A DNA stretch of 64,000 bases. Source: Siphonodentalium dalli. Its lineage: Eukaryota; Mollusca; Scaphopoda; Gadilida; Siphonodentaliidae. Below the pieces are notes generated by a model. It did not search any database and was not told the origin of the DNA. It saw only the letters and a list, made by a program, of their open reading frames with translations. Shown in pieces: positions 17,606-27,360 of this stretch (within the stretch, counting starts at the first letter, position 1; each line of letters starts with the position of its first letter). The translations under genes were made by a program, and so were the position numbers. Where the stretch lies: assembly GCA_032622095.1 (NCBI GenBank), contig CP136064.1, positions 214,718,205-214,782,204 of the forward strand. The letters run 5' to 3'.

Positions 17606-18160
17606 GAAAATATTTTTATACATTTGACACGGGCGTCAATGAAATCACATGTCGCATTGACGTTAAAATTGACAAATGTTTCCTGGCATTGTGTTTTTTC
17701 AGAGACGGATCAGCATTCATATTTTTCTTGATCATTATTGCATAGCGATCAAACAAATGTTTTTTATTTCGTTAGATCATTATCTATTATTTGGTACACA
17801 TGATTGATATATTTGTTACCTCGTTAGGAAAATATGGAATGTTTTTCTAGTTTTGTTTTTGGAGATGTACATATTTTATACATAAAACTGAACACAAGAA
17901 AACATACTGAACATTTTTCTTCATCATTACAATCGATAACTTTACTTGGTCATCGTTTATGAACGAAGATGAATTCATATGTTAAAACATCTTAATTAAT
18001 TGCATATACTATCATGAATTTAATCTATAACATATCGAAATTGTGAAAACTACAGATAATGCACTGTAAAGAAACACAACGTCAGGAAGCATTTGTCATT
18101 TTTAACGTCAAAGTATTATGTGCTTTCTCTACCGCCCGCACAATCGTAATATATGTTCAA
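17606..18160. promoter_or_regulatory. 555-bp symmetrical bidirectional promoter, copy 2
   Basis: Same length and nearly the same sequence as 15994-16548. Minus-strand TATAAAAA lies at 17613-17620. The clearest differences lie in the arms: GGTAGAGA becomes TCAATGA near the left edge, and the TGCGAC of the right arm becomes AAGTATT. These changes weaken the mirror symmetry in this copy. It serves genes C (minus) and D (plus). Confidence 0.8.
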
Positions 18161-18192
18161 GACGGATCTTCAGACTTATTCTACATTCAAAG

Positions 18193-18660
18193 ATGATTGC
18201 TGTAAACATAACAGATCTTGACGAGATAATGGTACAGGGGGTATACTGTAAAGCAGTGTGCGGCGGCGAAGAAATATCTCTGTTTTGGAGGGCACTCAGC
18301 GTTGCGGTTTACGGGACGACCGATGGATGGATGGTTCTGAGAGATGCGGCAGTTGACCTGTACTACGCAGAGAGTGACGAACTTGGTGCGTCGGCACAAG
18401 ATTTACGGCGCACACCACTTTTGGCTGAATCAAGATTGATGGTTGAATTAGCGGCGACTGTTATACAGCGACCTATCGTCATGTTTGATGTTACCAAAGG
18501 CGGCTACAAATCAACACCAAGTTTCAAGTCATCAATAACTCTAGTGTGGATCCCACACGTTTGCCACGAGCATTATTGTGAATGCGAAATATGGATGAGG
18601 CGAGGAGACAAATCAATTGAAGTTTTGGCGAACAAAGAAGTTCAATGTGGCGGATTCTAA
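18193..18660 (+). CDS. Accessory protein D, OTU-like fold with Cys-to-Ser change, 155 aa
   Basis: The ATG at 18193 follows the leader TTCTACATTCAAAG, as in gene B; an earlier ATG lies within the promoter repeat. Residues 25-41, GEEISLFWRALSVAVYG, match the catalytic block of OTU deubiquitinases, but Ser29 stands where the nucleophile Cys is expected. Further matches are the following helix (MVLRDAAVDLYYAE), the region LMVELAATVIQRPIVMF, and EHY at 126-128, where OTUs carry their catalytic His. If correct, this is a ubiquitin-binding decoy or an inactive protease rather than a deubiquitinase. Fold assignment is by motif and is moderate in certainty. Confidence 0.6.
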   Translation: MIAVNITDLDEIMVQGVYCKAVCGGEEISLFWRALSVAVYGTTDGWMVLRDAAVDLYYAESDELGASAQDLRRTPLLAESRLMVELAATVIQRPIVMFDVTKGGYKSTPSFKSSITLVWIPHVCHEHYCECEIWMRRGDKSIEVLANKEVQCGGF

Positions 18661-18679
18661 ACTATAACAAAAATAAAAC

Positions 18680-18695
18680 GGCCCTTTTCAGGGCC
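18680..18695 (+). terminator. Histone-type 3' stem-loop, gene D
   Basis: GGCCCTTTTCAGGGCC preceded by AAAAC and followed by ACCAAA, 19 bp after the stop. A purine-rich element, CGAAAAGAAAAACTC, begins 11 bp downstream, a position and composition like a histone downstream element. An AATAAA overlaps the upstream side (18672-18677). Confidence 0.83.
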
Positions 18696-18775
18696 ACCAA
18701 ATATTCGAAAAGAAAAACTCTTGATTGCTAATTGATATTTTCCAAAGTGAGATTTTCCTTTTGAAAAAAAATAAT

Positions 18776-19214
18776 TCTAAGTCCATTTTCATTTTTTCCG
18801 ATCAGAAATATCACATCAATGACATGAATATCTATCCTCAGGGGGGAACTATGGCCCAGTACCCATCAGTGGGGGGCACTATGGCCCAGTACCCCCCAGT
18901 GGGGGGGCACTATGGCCCAGTACCCCCAGTGGGGGGCACTATGGCCCAGTACCCCCCAGTGGGGGGCACTATGGCCCAGTATCGAATACTGGACCATAGA
19001 TCGTCCAGTATTCGATACTGGGCCATAGTGCCCCCCACTGGGGGGCACTATGGCCCAGTATCGAATACTGGACGATCTATGGTCCAGTATTCGATACTGG
19101 GCCATAGTGCCCCCCACTGGGGGGTACTGGGCCATAGTGCCCCCCACTGGGGGGTACTGGGCCATAGTGCCCCCCACTGGGGGGTACTGGGCCATAGTGC
19201 CCCCCATTACTACT
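18776..19214 (-). repeat. Right terminal inverted repeat of the Polinton
   Basis: Inverted copy of 1926-2362, with the same nested palindromes (about 18965-19110) and the same 30-bp tandem units. Differences are mainly one-base changes in G or C runs. Open frames read through this array on both strands are repeat artefacts, not genes. Confidence 0.95.
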
Positions 19215-19220
19215 ATTGCC
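19215..19220. repeat. Right target-site duplication ATTGCC
   Basis: Perfect partner of 1920-1925. It sets the right boundary of the element at 19214. Confidence 0.95.
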
Positions 19221-20438
19221 TGCAAATTGCTTACGTTCGTCGACGTATGAATATAGAGTTGTCCTCCCTGCATCGGATGACAATCACGCCGGATCCCGAG
19301 ATATGAGTTTTGAAGGTCAAGGTCGCGTCGCACGGGTAAATTAATATGCCTATGCCAGTTTCCGGCCGAAAGTACCCCCACATATCAAGTTTAACCGAAA
19401 TCGGGTCAGCCGTTTTCGAGTTCATCGCGATCACACACACACACACCCTCACACACACACACACAGATCTTTCAAAATATATAATAGAAGGTATATATAT
19501 TTAATTGGGTGGCGTGACAGAAGTATCATCAGTTCCAACGGAAAATTGATTGTCTATATGACATCGTCTTTAAAGTAAAAGTCCTATGTCACAAGTCACA
19601 ATGTTCGTGGTGCCAAAACGTTCAGTCTCCTTTCTTTTCCTCCAAAGACTTAGCCAAATAAACCAACTATTTTCCGTTGGAACTGACACATCTGTCACGT
19701 CACCCAATTTTGAGGTAATATACATGTTGCCATGTTACTGGACTGACAGAAAGTCTTCCGGCAGATATCGGGTCACCAGCATGGAATCTGTTATGTATTG
19801 TCAGACTCATGGTCACATCAAACTTCTTCTGACAACCGTCGCACCTGTAAGGTCGTTCACCTGTTTGGATTTTCAAAGTATCAGACTGGCTGGGAACAAC
19901 CTTACATATCCGTATGATTGATCAATTATGCGTGTTCTCTTATGCTTAGGTCTGGAACAGGAATCACTACCCCCCCCCCTCGTATGGGCGGTGAACTATG
20001 TGGATTCTCTTGTTTGCTGGGCTGACTGAAAGTTATTCGACACCCATCACACTTGTGTGGTCGATTACCAGTGTTGATTCCTTTGTCAGGGAATCGGAAT
20101 CACCAAATTCCTTCGGCCACAAGTCACACTTGTATGTGCGATAGCCGCTATGGAGAAAGTTTTTTTACAACAAAAGCTGGCGATGTTTATTATAAACGCG
20201 AAGACCTCACTTTACTGCAAAAGCAGGCGATTTTATTACAAAAGTGGTGAGGTACTTCAAAAAGCTGGCGATTTTTACATCAAATGTGGAGACGTACTTC
20301 AAAAGTGGTCAGTTACTTCAAAAGATGACGTAACATGTAATAGGACGTATTTCAAATCAATTAGCGAGTTACATACCGTATAAAAAACAAGTGCGGGGCC
20401 ATAAATGGCCACCTCGGCCAAAAAAAAATAAATTCAGA
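19221..20438. other. Host DNA right of the Polinton: no gene seen
   Basis: Bases 19300-19500 are a dispersed repeat ending in (CA)n and AGATCTTTCAAAATATATAA, the same junction found at 1086-1108 on the other side of the element. Bases 20150-20340 repeat phrases of the type 'AAAAGCTGGCGATTTTTAC'. Bases 20393-20421 are an inverted fragment of the neighbouring satellite. Confidence 0.55.
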
Positions 20439-22050
20439 GGAAGTTTTGTCTCGCCCTACTTAAGACGTTGCCATGGTCATTTGCCACATTTCCCCAAATT
20501 TTCCTGACCGAGCAGAGCGGGAATTTCTATTTGACCCACTTTTTGAGACTCGACCCAAAAACTTTTCAGCCCAAAAAGTTCGGCCCAGGTGGCCATTTTT
20601 TAATATGTGACAGTTTGCCACATTTTCCGAAATTTTCCCGACCGAGCAGAGCGAAAACTGGGATTCGACCCACTTTTTCGGACTCGACCCAAATTTTGTT
20701 CGGCCCAAATTGTTTGGCCGAGGTGGCCATTTATGGCCCCGCACTTGTTTCGGCCAATTTCCGTTCATTTTTGGACTTTGCCTAATTTCGTGCATTTTTG
20801 AATTTATTTTCGAAAAAAAATATTCACAGGAAGTTTTGTCTCGCCCTACTTAAGACGTTGCCATGGTCATTTGCCACATTTCCCCAAATTTTCCTGACCG
20901 AGCAGAGCGGGAATTTCTATTTGACCCACTTTTTGGGACTCGACCCAAAACTTTTCAGCCCAAAAAGTTCGGCCCAGGTGGCCATTTTTTAATATGTGAC
21001 AGTTTGCCACATTTTCCGAAATTTTCCCGACCGAGCCGAGCGAAAACTGGGATTCGACCCACTTTTTCGGACTCGACCCAAATTTTGTTCGGCCCAAAAT
21101 ATTTGGCCGAGGCGGCCATTTATGGCCCCGCACTTGTTTCGGCCAATTTCCGTTCATTTTCGGACTTTGCCTAATTTCGTGCATTTTTTAACTTTTTTTC
21201 GAAAACAAAATTTCACAGGAAGTTTTGTCTCGCCCTACTTAAGACGTTGCCATGGTCATTTGCCACATTTTCCCACATTTTCCTGACCGAGCAGAGCGGG
21301 AATTTCTATTTGACCCACTTTTTGGGACTCGACCCTAAAACTTTTCAGCCCAAAAAGTTCGGCCCAGGTGGCCATTTTTTAATATGTGACAGTTTGCCAC
21401 ATTTTCCGAAATTTTCCCGACCGAGCAGAGCGAAAACTGGGCTTCGACCCACTTTTTCGGACTCGACCCAAATTTTTTTCGTCCCAAAATATTTGGCCGA
21501 GGGGGCCATTTATGGCCACGCACTTGTTTCGGCCAATTTTCGGACTTTGCCTAATTTCGTGCATTTTTGAACTTTTTTTCGAAAAAAAAAAATTCACAGG
21601 AAATTTTGTCTCGCCCTACTTAAGACGTTGCCATGGTCATTTGCCACATTTCCCCAAATTTTCCTGACCGAGCAGAGCGGGAATTTCTATTTGACCCACT
21701 TTTTGGGACTCGACCCAAAAACTTTTCAGCCCAAAAAGTTCGGCCCAGGTGGCCATTTTTTAATATGTGACAGTTTGCCACATTTTCCGAAATTTTCCCG
21801 ACCGAGCAGAGCGAAAACTGGGATTCGATCCACTTTTTCGGACTCGACCCAAATTTTTTTCGGCCCATAATATTTGGCCGAGGTGGCCATTTATGGCCCC
21901 GCACTTGTTTCGGCCAATTTCCGTTCATTTTCGGACTTTGCCTAATTTCGTGCATTTTTGAACTTTTTTTCGAAAAAAAATTTCACAGGTAGTTTTGTCT
22001 CGCCCTACTTAAGACGTTGCCATGGTCATTTGCCACATTTCCCCAAATTT
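20439..22050. repeat. Tandem satellite, 381-390-bp unit, four copies plus a partial
   Basis: Units begin with GGAAGTTTTGTCTCGCCC (or a close variant) at 20439, 20829, 21218, 21599 and 21988. Each unit consists of two related halves, both containing ACCGAGCAGAGCG, GACCCACTTTTT, GACTCGACCC and GTGGCCATTT, so the satellite arose by duplication of a roughly 170-190-bp ancestor. Long open frames across it come from the lack of stops in the repeat and are not genes. Confidence 0.93.
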
Positions 22051-22430
22051 TTTGAATAAGGAATAAGGAATAAGTAACTAAATTCACGCTGCTAGATAGA
22101 TAGCCAAAGCTGCAGCTGATCTCGAAGTCACTCCAGATTTACTTCCGCTCAAAAATTAATTTTAGAATGTTTACATTTGAATAAAGCATACGGCCAGCTT
22201 TTTCCAAGACACCCACATAAACACATATTGTCTTGTTATCAGTGAGTATCAGGTTTTAAATTACATTTATAGAATCATAAATACCACCCGGATGCGCGTG
22301 TAAACCACTGCATATTGCATGGCGAAACAAGCGATGAACAGTACTGTCAGCAGTGAACAGGTGAACAGGTCGGGCACACATCCAAAACGGGCTACGTTGT
22401 ACGTTTTGTTTATCCTTACCTTACGTTACC

Positions 22431-23275
22431 TTACGTCTGTAGTGGACGCTGGCGGTCTGCCACTATATCCACCTCACATTGTAATATTTCACCGTATTCG
22501 GCTGCATCTCTAGACATATTTGGGTTGTATGTTTGAAAATCAGTCACCAATTCCGCTTTATAGTTATATTTAATATCCTGATTCTTCCAATGATGATCTA
22601 GTCTGTTTTTGAATTGGTTAATATCTTCCGCATACACCACTTCGTCTGGTAGATTGTTCCAAGTTGTGACCACTCTCTGGCTGAATGTATATTTTCTAAC
22701 GTCATAGTTAGATCTTTCCTTGTACAATTTATAGTTGTGGCCTCTGGTCCGAGAATCGGTGTTTCTTGTAAGAATGTTAGATACTTCCGGATCGTAGCAG
22801 TTGAATATCTTAAAGCATTCGATCATATCACCTCGGTGGCTTCTGTACATCAGGGTTGGTATTTCCATTTTTCTTAGTCTATCTTCGTATCCCATATCTT
22901 TTAGTCCTGGTACTAATTTTGTTGCTCGCTTTTGAACTTTTTCCATTGGAACTGTGTGCTTTTTTAGATATGGTCTCCAAGCGGGTTGAGCATATTCGAG
23001 TAATGGTCTTACCAGTCCTTTATATAGTTTTGCCATTGTGGTATAGTCTAAGTAGGTGAATGATCTTCTGATGGCTCCAAGAACACTATTGGCTTTCTGT
23101 ATTTTCTCGTTGATGTGGTCCTCAAATGATAGGTTTCTGTCTGTGGTTACTCCCTATGTCCTTTTCTTTTTCCACCTGTTTTAATTTAGTTTCACTCCCA
23201 TTCTTGTCTTTCAAGTTGTAATTTGGCTGAAACTCCTCTTTTCCCACATTCATGACAACACATTTATCCTATCAT
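22431..23275 (-). pseudogene. 5'-truncated non-LTR retrotransposon (LINE), RT 3' end
   Basis: A 201-residue minus-strand frame (22431-23036) carries the post-RT region of a Jockey/CR1-like reverse transcriptase: LVRPLLEYAQPAWRPYLKKH, KVQKRATKLVPGLKDMGYEDRL, and a tail with FSQRVVTTWNNLPDEVVYAED. Coding similarity continues to about 23275 but is broken by a frameshift near 23150. The 3' side ends in short ACGTAAGGTA repeats. No upstream RT catalytic core or endonuclease is present. Confidence 0.85.
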
Positions 23276-23635
23276 ATCATCTGATCATAGCCCGATTCAG
23301 TCCAAAATTGACTATACATTGAATCATTATTATGGCGTAGATTTTTCGACTAACCATGATTGAGCTACATTTTCACACATCTCTATCTCTTATTCTTAAG
23401 CGCGCCGCAAATATCGTACGACAAATATCGGGCACCGGTTATGCCTTAGGCCAAAGCGAAAAATAGGTGTGTTTCCACTCCCATCCATAAAAAAAAACAT
23501 GGGCGGGGGGGGTGGCTTTTCACTTTTTTTTTTTTTTTTTTTCACTTTATTTTTTTCGCGGGGAAATTCAAATACCGGTATCATATTTGTGCTATCTTTC
23601 TAATAATTATGTCATTTATGAACTTATTGTGAAGG
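23276..23635. other. Non-coding host DNA with poly-A/T tract
   Basis: No gene. A block around 23430-23500 (AGCGAAAAATAGGTGTGTTTC) recurs inverted near 28920-28960, so it is a dispersed repeat. Confidence 0.5.
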
Positions 23636-24057
23636 CTAACAATGTATGTACTGAATTTCATTAAAGGGGCAGTCACGGGCAAAATGATCACCTCGGCACG
23701 TCCAACATTCGATCGCTTTTTGGGGTTTAATTACTTCTTCCACATGTACCTGTCGCGGGCGTGATCGATGTTCGCGGGTCGTGTGGTTGTCGCGCTCGCA
23801 TATTCGCAGGCTGTTTTCGGCCCGTTTTCGGCCGTTTGTTTCTAAAATGATCGACCTCCATAAGTTCTGGTTCGTTTTCGTTGTAATTTTCGCACCCTGT
23901 CCGCAGCTTGAATACACATTGGATTCCCATTTCTCACATAGCGATTTCCGCCGCCAATTTTAGTGTCATCGGGGCATCTCTAATCAATTTCATCTTCAGG
24001 CTGTCGCTTCTTAAAACGTCAATATAAAAACCTACGAGTTGACCTTGAACTGCGTCG

Positions 24058-24104
<47 letters not shown>

Positions 24105-24342
24105 CTTGCTCCCTGTAAGCGATGGTCGCTATTTCCTAAATTCGCTCAGCGAGCACATGTAAATTCTCGTTGTGTTTTTGCATAATTTTTCTTAGCATCG
24201 AAAAAGCGAATTGACTATCATTTATCTCGGCAAATCGACTAGATAATTCGGTATTCGTTTCTTGCCAAGTGGCGTTATGATTCGCGGCCAAATATCTTTG
24301 CAGAAAATCCGAAACTGGGCCCGTGCTACTCTGGAAAGCCAT
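23636..24342 (-). pseudogene. Broken retrotransposon gag with CCHC zinc knuckle
   Basis: On the minus strand, 24136-24342 encodes gag-type sequence (NTELSSRFAEINDSQFAFSM). A middle part follows in another frame at about 23945-24055 (SLKMKLIRDAPMTLKLAAE). The end is a zinc knuckle, CWTCRGDHFARDC, near 23660-23700. Frames are shifted, a stop interrupts the middle, and a 44-base C run splits the gene. It resembles gag of Ty3/Gypsy-type elements; no protease, RT or LTRs are seen nearby. Confidence 0.75.
24059..24102. repeat. 44-base poly-C run
   Basis: Uninterrupted C from 24059 to 24102 inside the gag remnant. Such runs are rare and often indicate sequencing or assembly trouble. Confidence 0.95.
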
Positions 24343-25020
24343 ATAAGTTTTCTTCGTTTCGTTAGCGTTTCGAATGAAGTCACATTTTACAGCTTAATTT
24401 AAGCCACACCACGAAGTCTCTTGACTCTTGATTATGTACCTGTATAAGTTTGGTGGTTATAGGCGACTAAACAAATTCTTATAAAATTTAGTTCCCCATC
24501 TATCATGCAAGCGGAACCAATTGTCTTTAAATCACACAATTAGATTTTTTGTGTCATGGAGAAGAATATATCAATTTGGTGGAAATCGGCGCTAAAATAT
24601 TTTTATAAATTGGTGCCCCCTCTCCCATTCCGTGCACCCCTGACACGAACAGCGCCACTGTTGACATCTGTAAACCACACCAGTGGATCCTCATATCATG
24701 TATTTGATTATGTACAAGAAAACTAAGATGCATGCATCAGGTCGGCCGTGAACTATCTACCATAGAATTGTTGTAGCTATCGATTATACATTTTGAAACA
24801 CCTGTCTGTATGTATGTATGTGTGTATTCATGAATGCATGTGTGTATGTGTTATAGACTCTAACACTGCTCGAATTTGGTATTTAACGTGTCAACTTGAC
24901 CTCGCTCATAGGCATGTTTCTGGACCTTGACCGATCCGACTAAAAATTTGTGTGTAGGACTACTTCGATCCCGGGAGCAATATGGACGAGTCCAATTTCA
25001 CATGGGACCATGTTCTCGTC
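24343..25020. other. Non-coding host DNA
   Basis: No gene seen. A short TGTATGTATG-type microsatellite lies at about 24808-24850. Confidence 0.5.
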
Positions 25021-25525
25021 TAATATATATTTTGGACATTTGTCTGTCTGTTTGTCTGTTAGCTATGGCCGGGAAAACTGCCTGACAGATTTGACGAAAT
25101 TTGATACCTAGGGGAAATAATTTCCAGGGAGTATTTTGGACGGGTCAAATGTTGATCCCGACCTGACTTTGACATTCAAAAAGATCAATTCAAGGTCAAA
25201 TCTGGTAAAACGGAAGTATTTCAACGAAATTTGATACCTACTGTTACTTTTGTCCCAGGAGTGTTTCGGGTGGGTCAAATCATGACCCTGACCTGATCTT
25301 GACATTCAAAATTGTCAATTCAAGGTCAAATCGGGTAAAGCCGGGCGGATTTCGACAAGTACTTTTGTCGTGACTTTTGTCCGGGGAGTATTTTGGACGG
25401 GTCAAATCGTGACCCCCGACATGACCTTCACCTTTAAAATAGTCAATTCAAGGTTAAATCGCGCAATTCTCCGAAAATCAGAGGGGAACATCCCGGACGA
25501 AGTCGGGTCCACCAGCTACTAAATA
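25021..25525. repeat. Dispersed repeat with about 120-bp internal units
   Basis: Three degenerate units each carry 'GGAGTATTTTGGACGGGTCA', 'GACCTGA...TTGACATTCAAAA' and 'TCAATTCAAGGTCAAATC'. It ends CCCGGACGAAGTCGGGTCCA. Related sequence in reverse orientation is at 1190-1450. Confidence 0.75.
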
Positions 25526-27060
25526 TATTTCTAGATTTAGTTACAAACTAAATACCTGTATATTGTACAAAGAAATGTTTGACAAATATATCTGTACATA
25601 TCAATATTAGCATGCGGGTCATTAAAATAGATACGACGAAAAAAAAATTGAAGAGTGCATGTATCAGGTAAATTTTTATATTTCAAATGATGACAGGAAT
25701 GCGGAAAGTTGAAGTACCTACGTAATACTGGCTATCCGCATGAAGAGATATATACATGTATATAAAAACCAAAATAGAAGATGACTGCTGGCGACAATGT
25801 TTTCCAAAAAAAATTCAAAGCATTCGATAGCTCCCATCTAGTTGTCAGCCCGAAGATCAATATGAAGTTTGGTGACTATCAGATGAGGGATATGTCTGTA
25901 CAGTTGCTAAACAATTCAGTCATGCAAAAGAGGATCAAAGAGTAAGATACCAAATTGCTGCCTGTGGTAATGTTTTTTAACGAAATTCGGGAAAATTAGA
26001 TTACTCTCACGCTGGTTATCCAGAAGATCATTGTGGAATCTGGTGACGATCGGACAAGGGGTGTCGTCTGTAGGATCAACCAAATTATTTAGCCATAAAA
26101 ATAGTCAAATTGAAGATCACCGCTGGCAGTGATGTCTTCACAAGGACAGTTTGAGAACAAAATATGGCTCACATCTAGCGGTGACCCAAAATATCCACAT
26201 GAGAAAAAGTTCTCCAATAAAAGCTGGCTGCAGGGTGCGCCAATTGATTCAAATTCGAAATTTAGCAGGGTGTACTGCTTGTGGCCATGTTTTCCCCGCA
26301 AATTTGATAGACTGATGGACAAAACCACTGAATCCGTTGAACATGTATACATGGATTAATTTATATGCATTGTTATACACAGTACTGGTATATAAAGGTA
26401 CTGAAAATAACTATATTACTAGTATACATAAAATAAACCATATATCAGGGCTATGGGTTCATGACAGCTGAGAACTTGGTGTGAATTAAAGAGTGGTGGT
26501 TTCTCAAGCATATCTAACCCTCCACGTTAGCAACATGCCATTAAATGTCATAAGTATAATCTAGCTTGAGGACAGAAGTGATCCGTAAAAAAAACCCTTA
26601 ATTCAACCAGGTCCTCGCGCGATGTATGGTCGATCACATGATGATCTAGGGGGGATTAGAATTGTTGTATAAAAACAGCACTGCGTGTAAATATAAAATA
26701 AAATAGTGCTACATCTTATTACAGATTATTGACAATATATAATCAGTGATTATACAGACAGTCTGACAAAATAAAGTTTCAGTGACACTCTATCCGAAGA
26801 GGGGAATAATTTCATCTGTTACAGTCAATGGAGCAATTATGAATCTGGAAAGGTGAAATTTCTAAGTAATACTAGATATCGACATAACGCGATAACATAT
26901 AACGTAAATGCAATATGGCCGCTGGCGACCATTTTTTCCTATGAAATTAAAAAAATATTTGATGGCTCTCATCTGATAGATCAATATCAAGATAAATATG
27001 AAGTTTGGTGATGATCGGATGAGTGAAGTGGACTGTGGTCTGTGCTAAACGGTTTGGTAA
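25526..27060. other. Non-coding host DNA with dispersed repeats
   Basis: No gene supported. Bases 25780-26340 and 26900-27030 hold repeated phrases such as 'ATATGAAGTTTGGTGA(C/T)(T/G)AT' and 'GATAGCTCCCATCTAG', the same family as 53930-54250 and 60360-60800. Confidence 0.5.
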
Positions 27061-27062
27061 TG

Positions 27063-27360
27063 CTTAAAAAGATTCTTACCTTAATATTTTTATGTTCACT
27101 TTATAAACTTCACTGAGTCATCTTTGTCATGTATTGAGTTTGATATCTTTTGTTAACAGTTTATAAATTATGTATGTCTCATGTTTGTTATTTTAATTTA
27201 TGTGTTTATTATCATTAAATAAAGTTGCATTCCTTAAAAAGATTCTTACCTGAATGTTTTTATGTTCACTTATAAACTCCACTGAGTCATCTTTGTCATG
27301 TATTGAATTTGATGTCTTTTGTTAACAGTTTATAAATTATGTATGTCTCGTGTTCGTTAT
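27063..27360. repeat. Tandem duplication, about 125-175-bp unit
   Basis: Two copies begin with TTAAAAAGATTCTTACCT at 27063 and 27235 and continue through CTGAGTCATCTTTGTCATGT and GTTTATAAATTATGTATGTC. Confidence 0.9.

Larger units (their letters stand above)
1926..19214 (-). mobile_element. Complete Maverick/Polinton (adintovirus-like) provirus
   Basis: This 17,289-bp element is bounded by inverted repeats that start AGTAGTAATGG and end with its complement. It is flanked on both sides by the 6-bp duplication ATTGCC. Six-base duplications and AG...CT termini are typical of Polintons. Inside are all hallmark genes: PolB, retroviral-type integrase, FtsK/HerA-type packaging ATPase, adenain-type protease, double-jelly-roll capsid and penton-like minor capsid. 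All are open reading frames without stops or frameshifts. Most genes are on the minus strand; the right end carries plus and minus genes in divergent pairs. Intact genes and near-identical TIRs imply a young, possibly functional insertion; activity itself is inference. Confidence 0.97.

Noticed and set aside
17570-17623. N-terminal extension of gene C to 17623
   Set aside because: Its ATG overlaps the TATAAAAA box at 17613-17620, so it cannot be in the transcript.
15598-18695. GGCCC...GGGCC hairpins as bacterial-type terminators
   Set aside because: The sequence is eukaryotic, no T-run follows, and the loop, flanks and orientation match the histone signal instead.
20460-21961. Overlapping 60-110-residue frames on both strands
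   Set aside because: They are readings of the 390-bp satellite and repeat with it.
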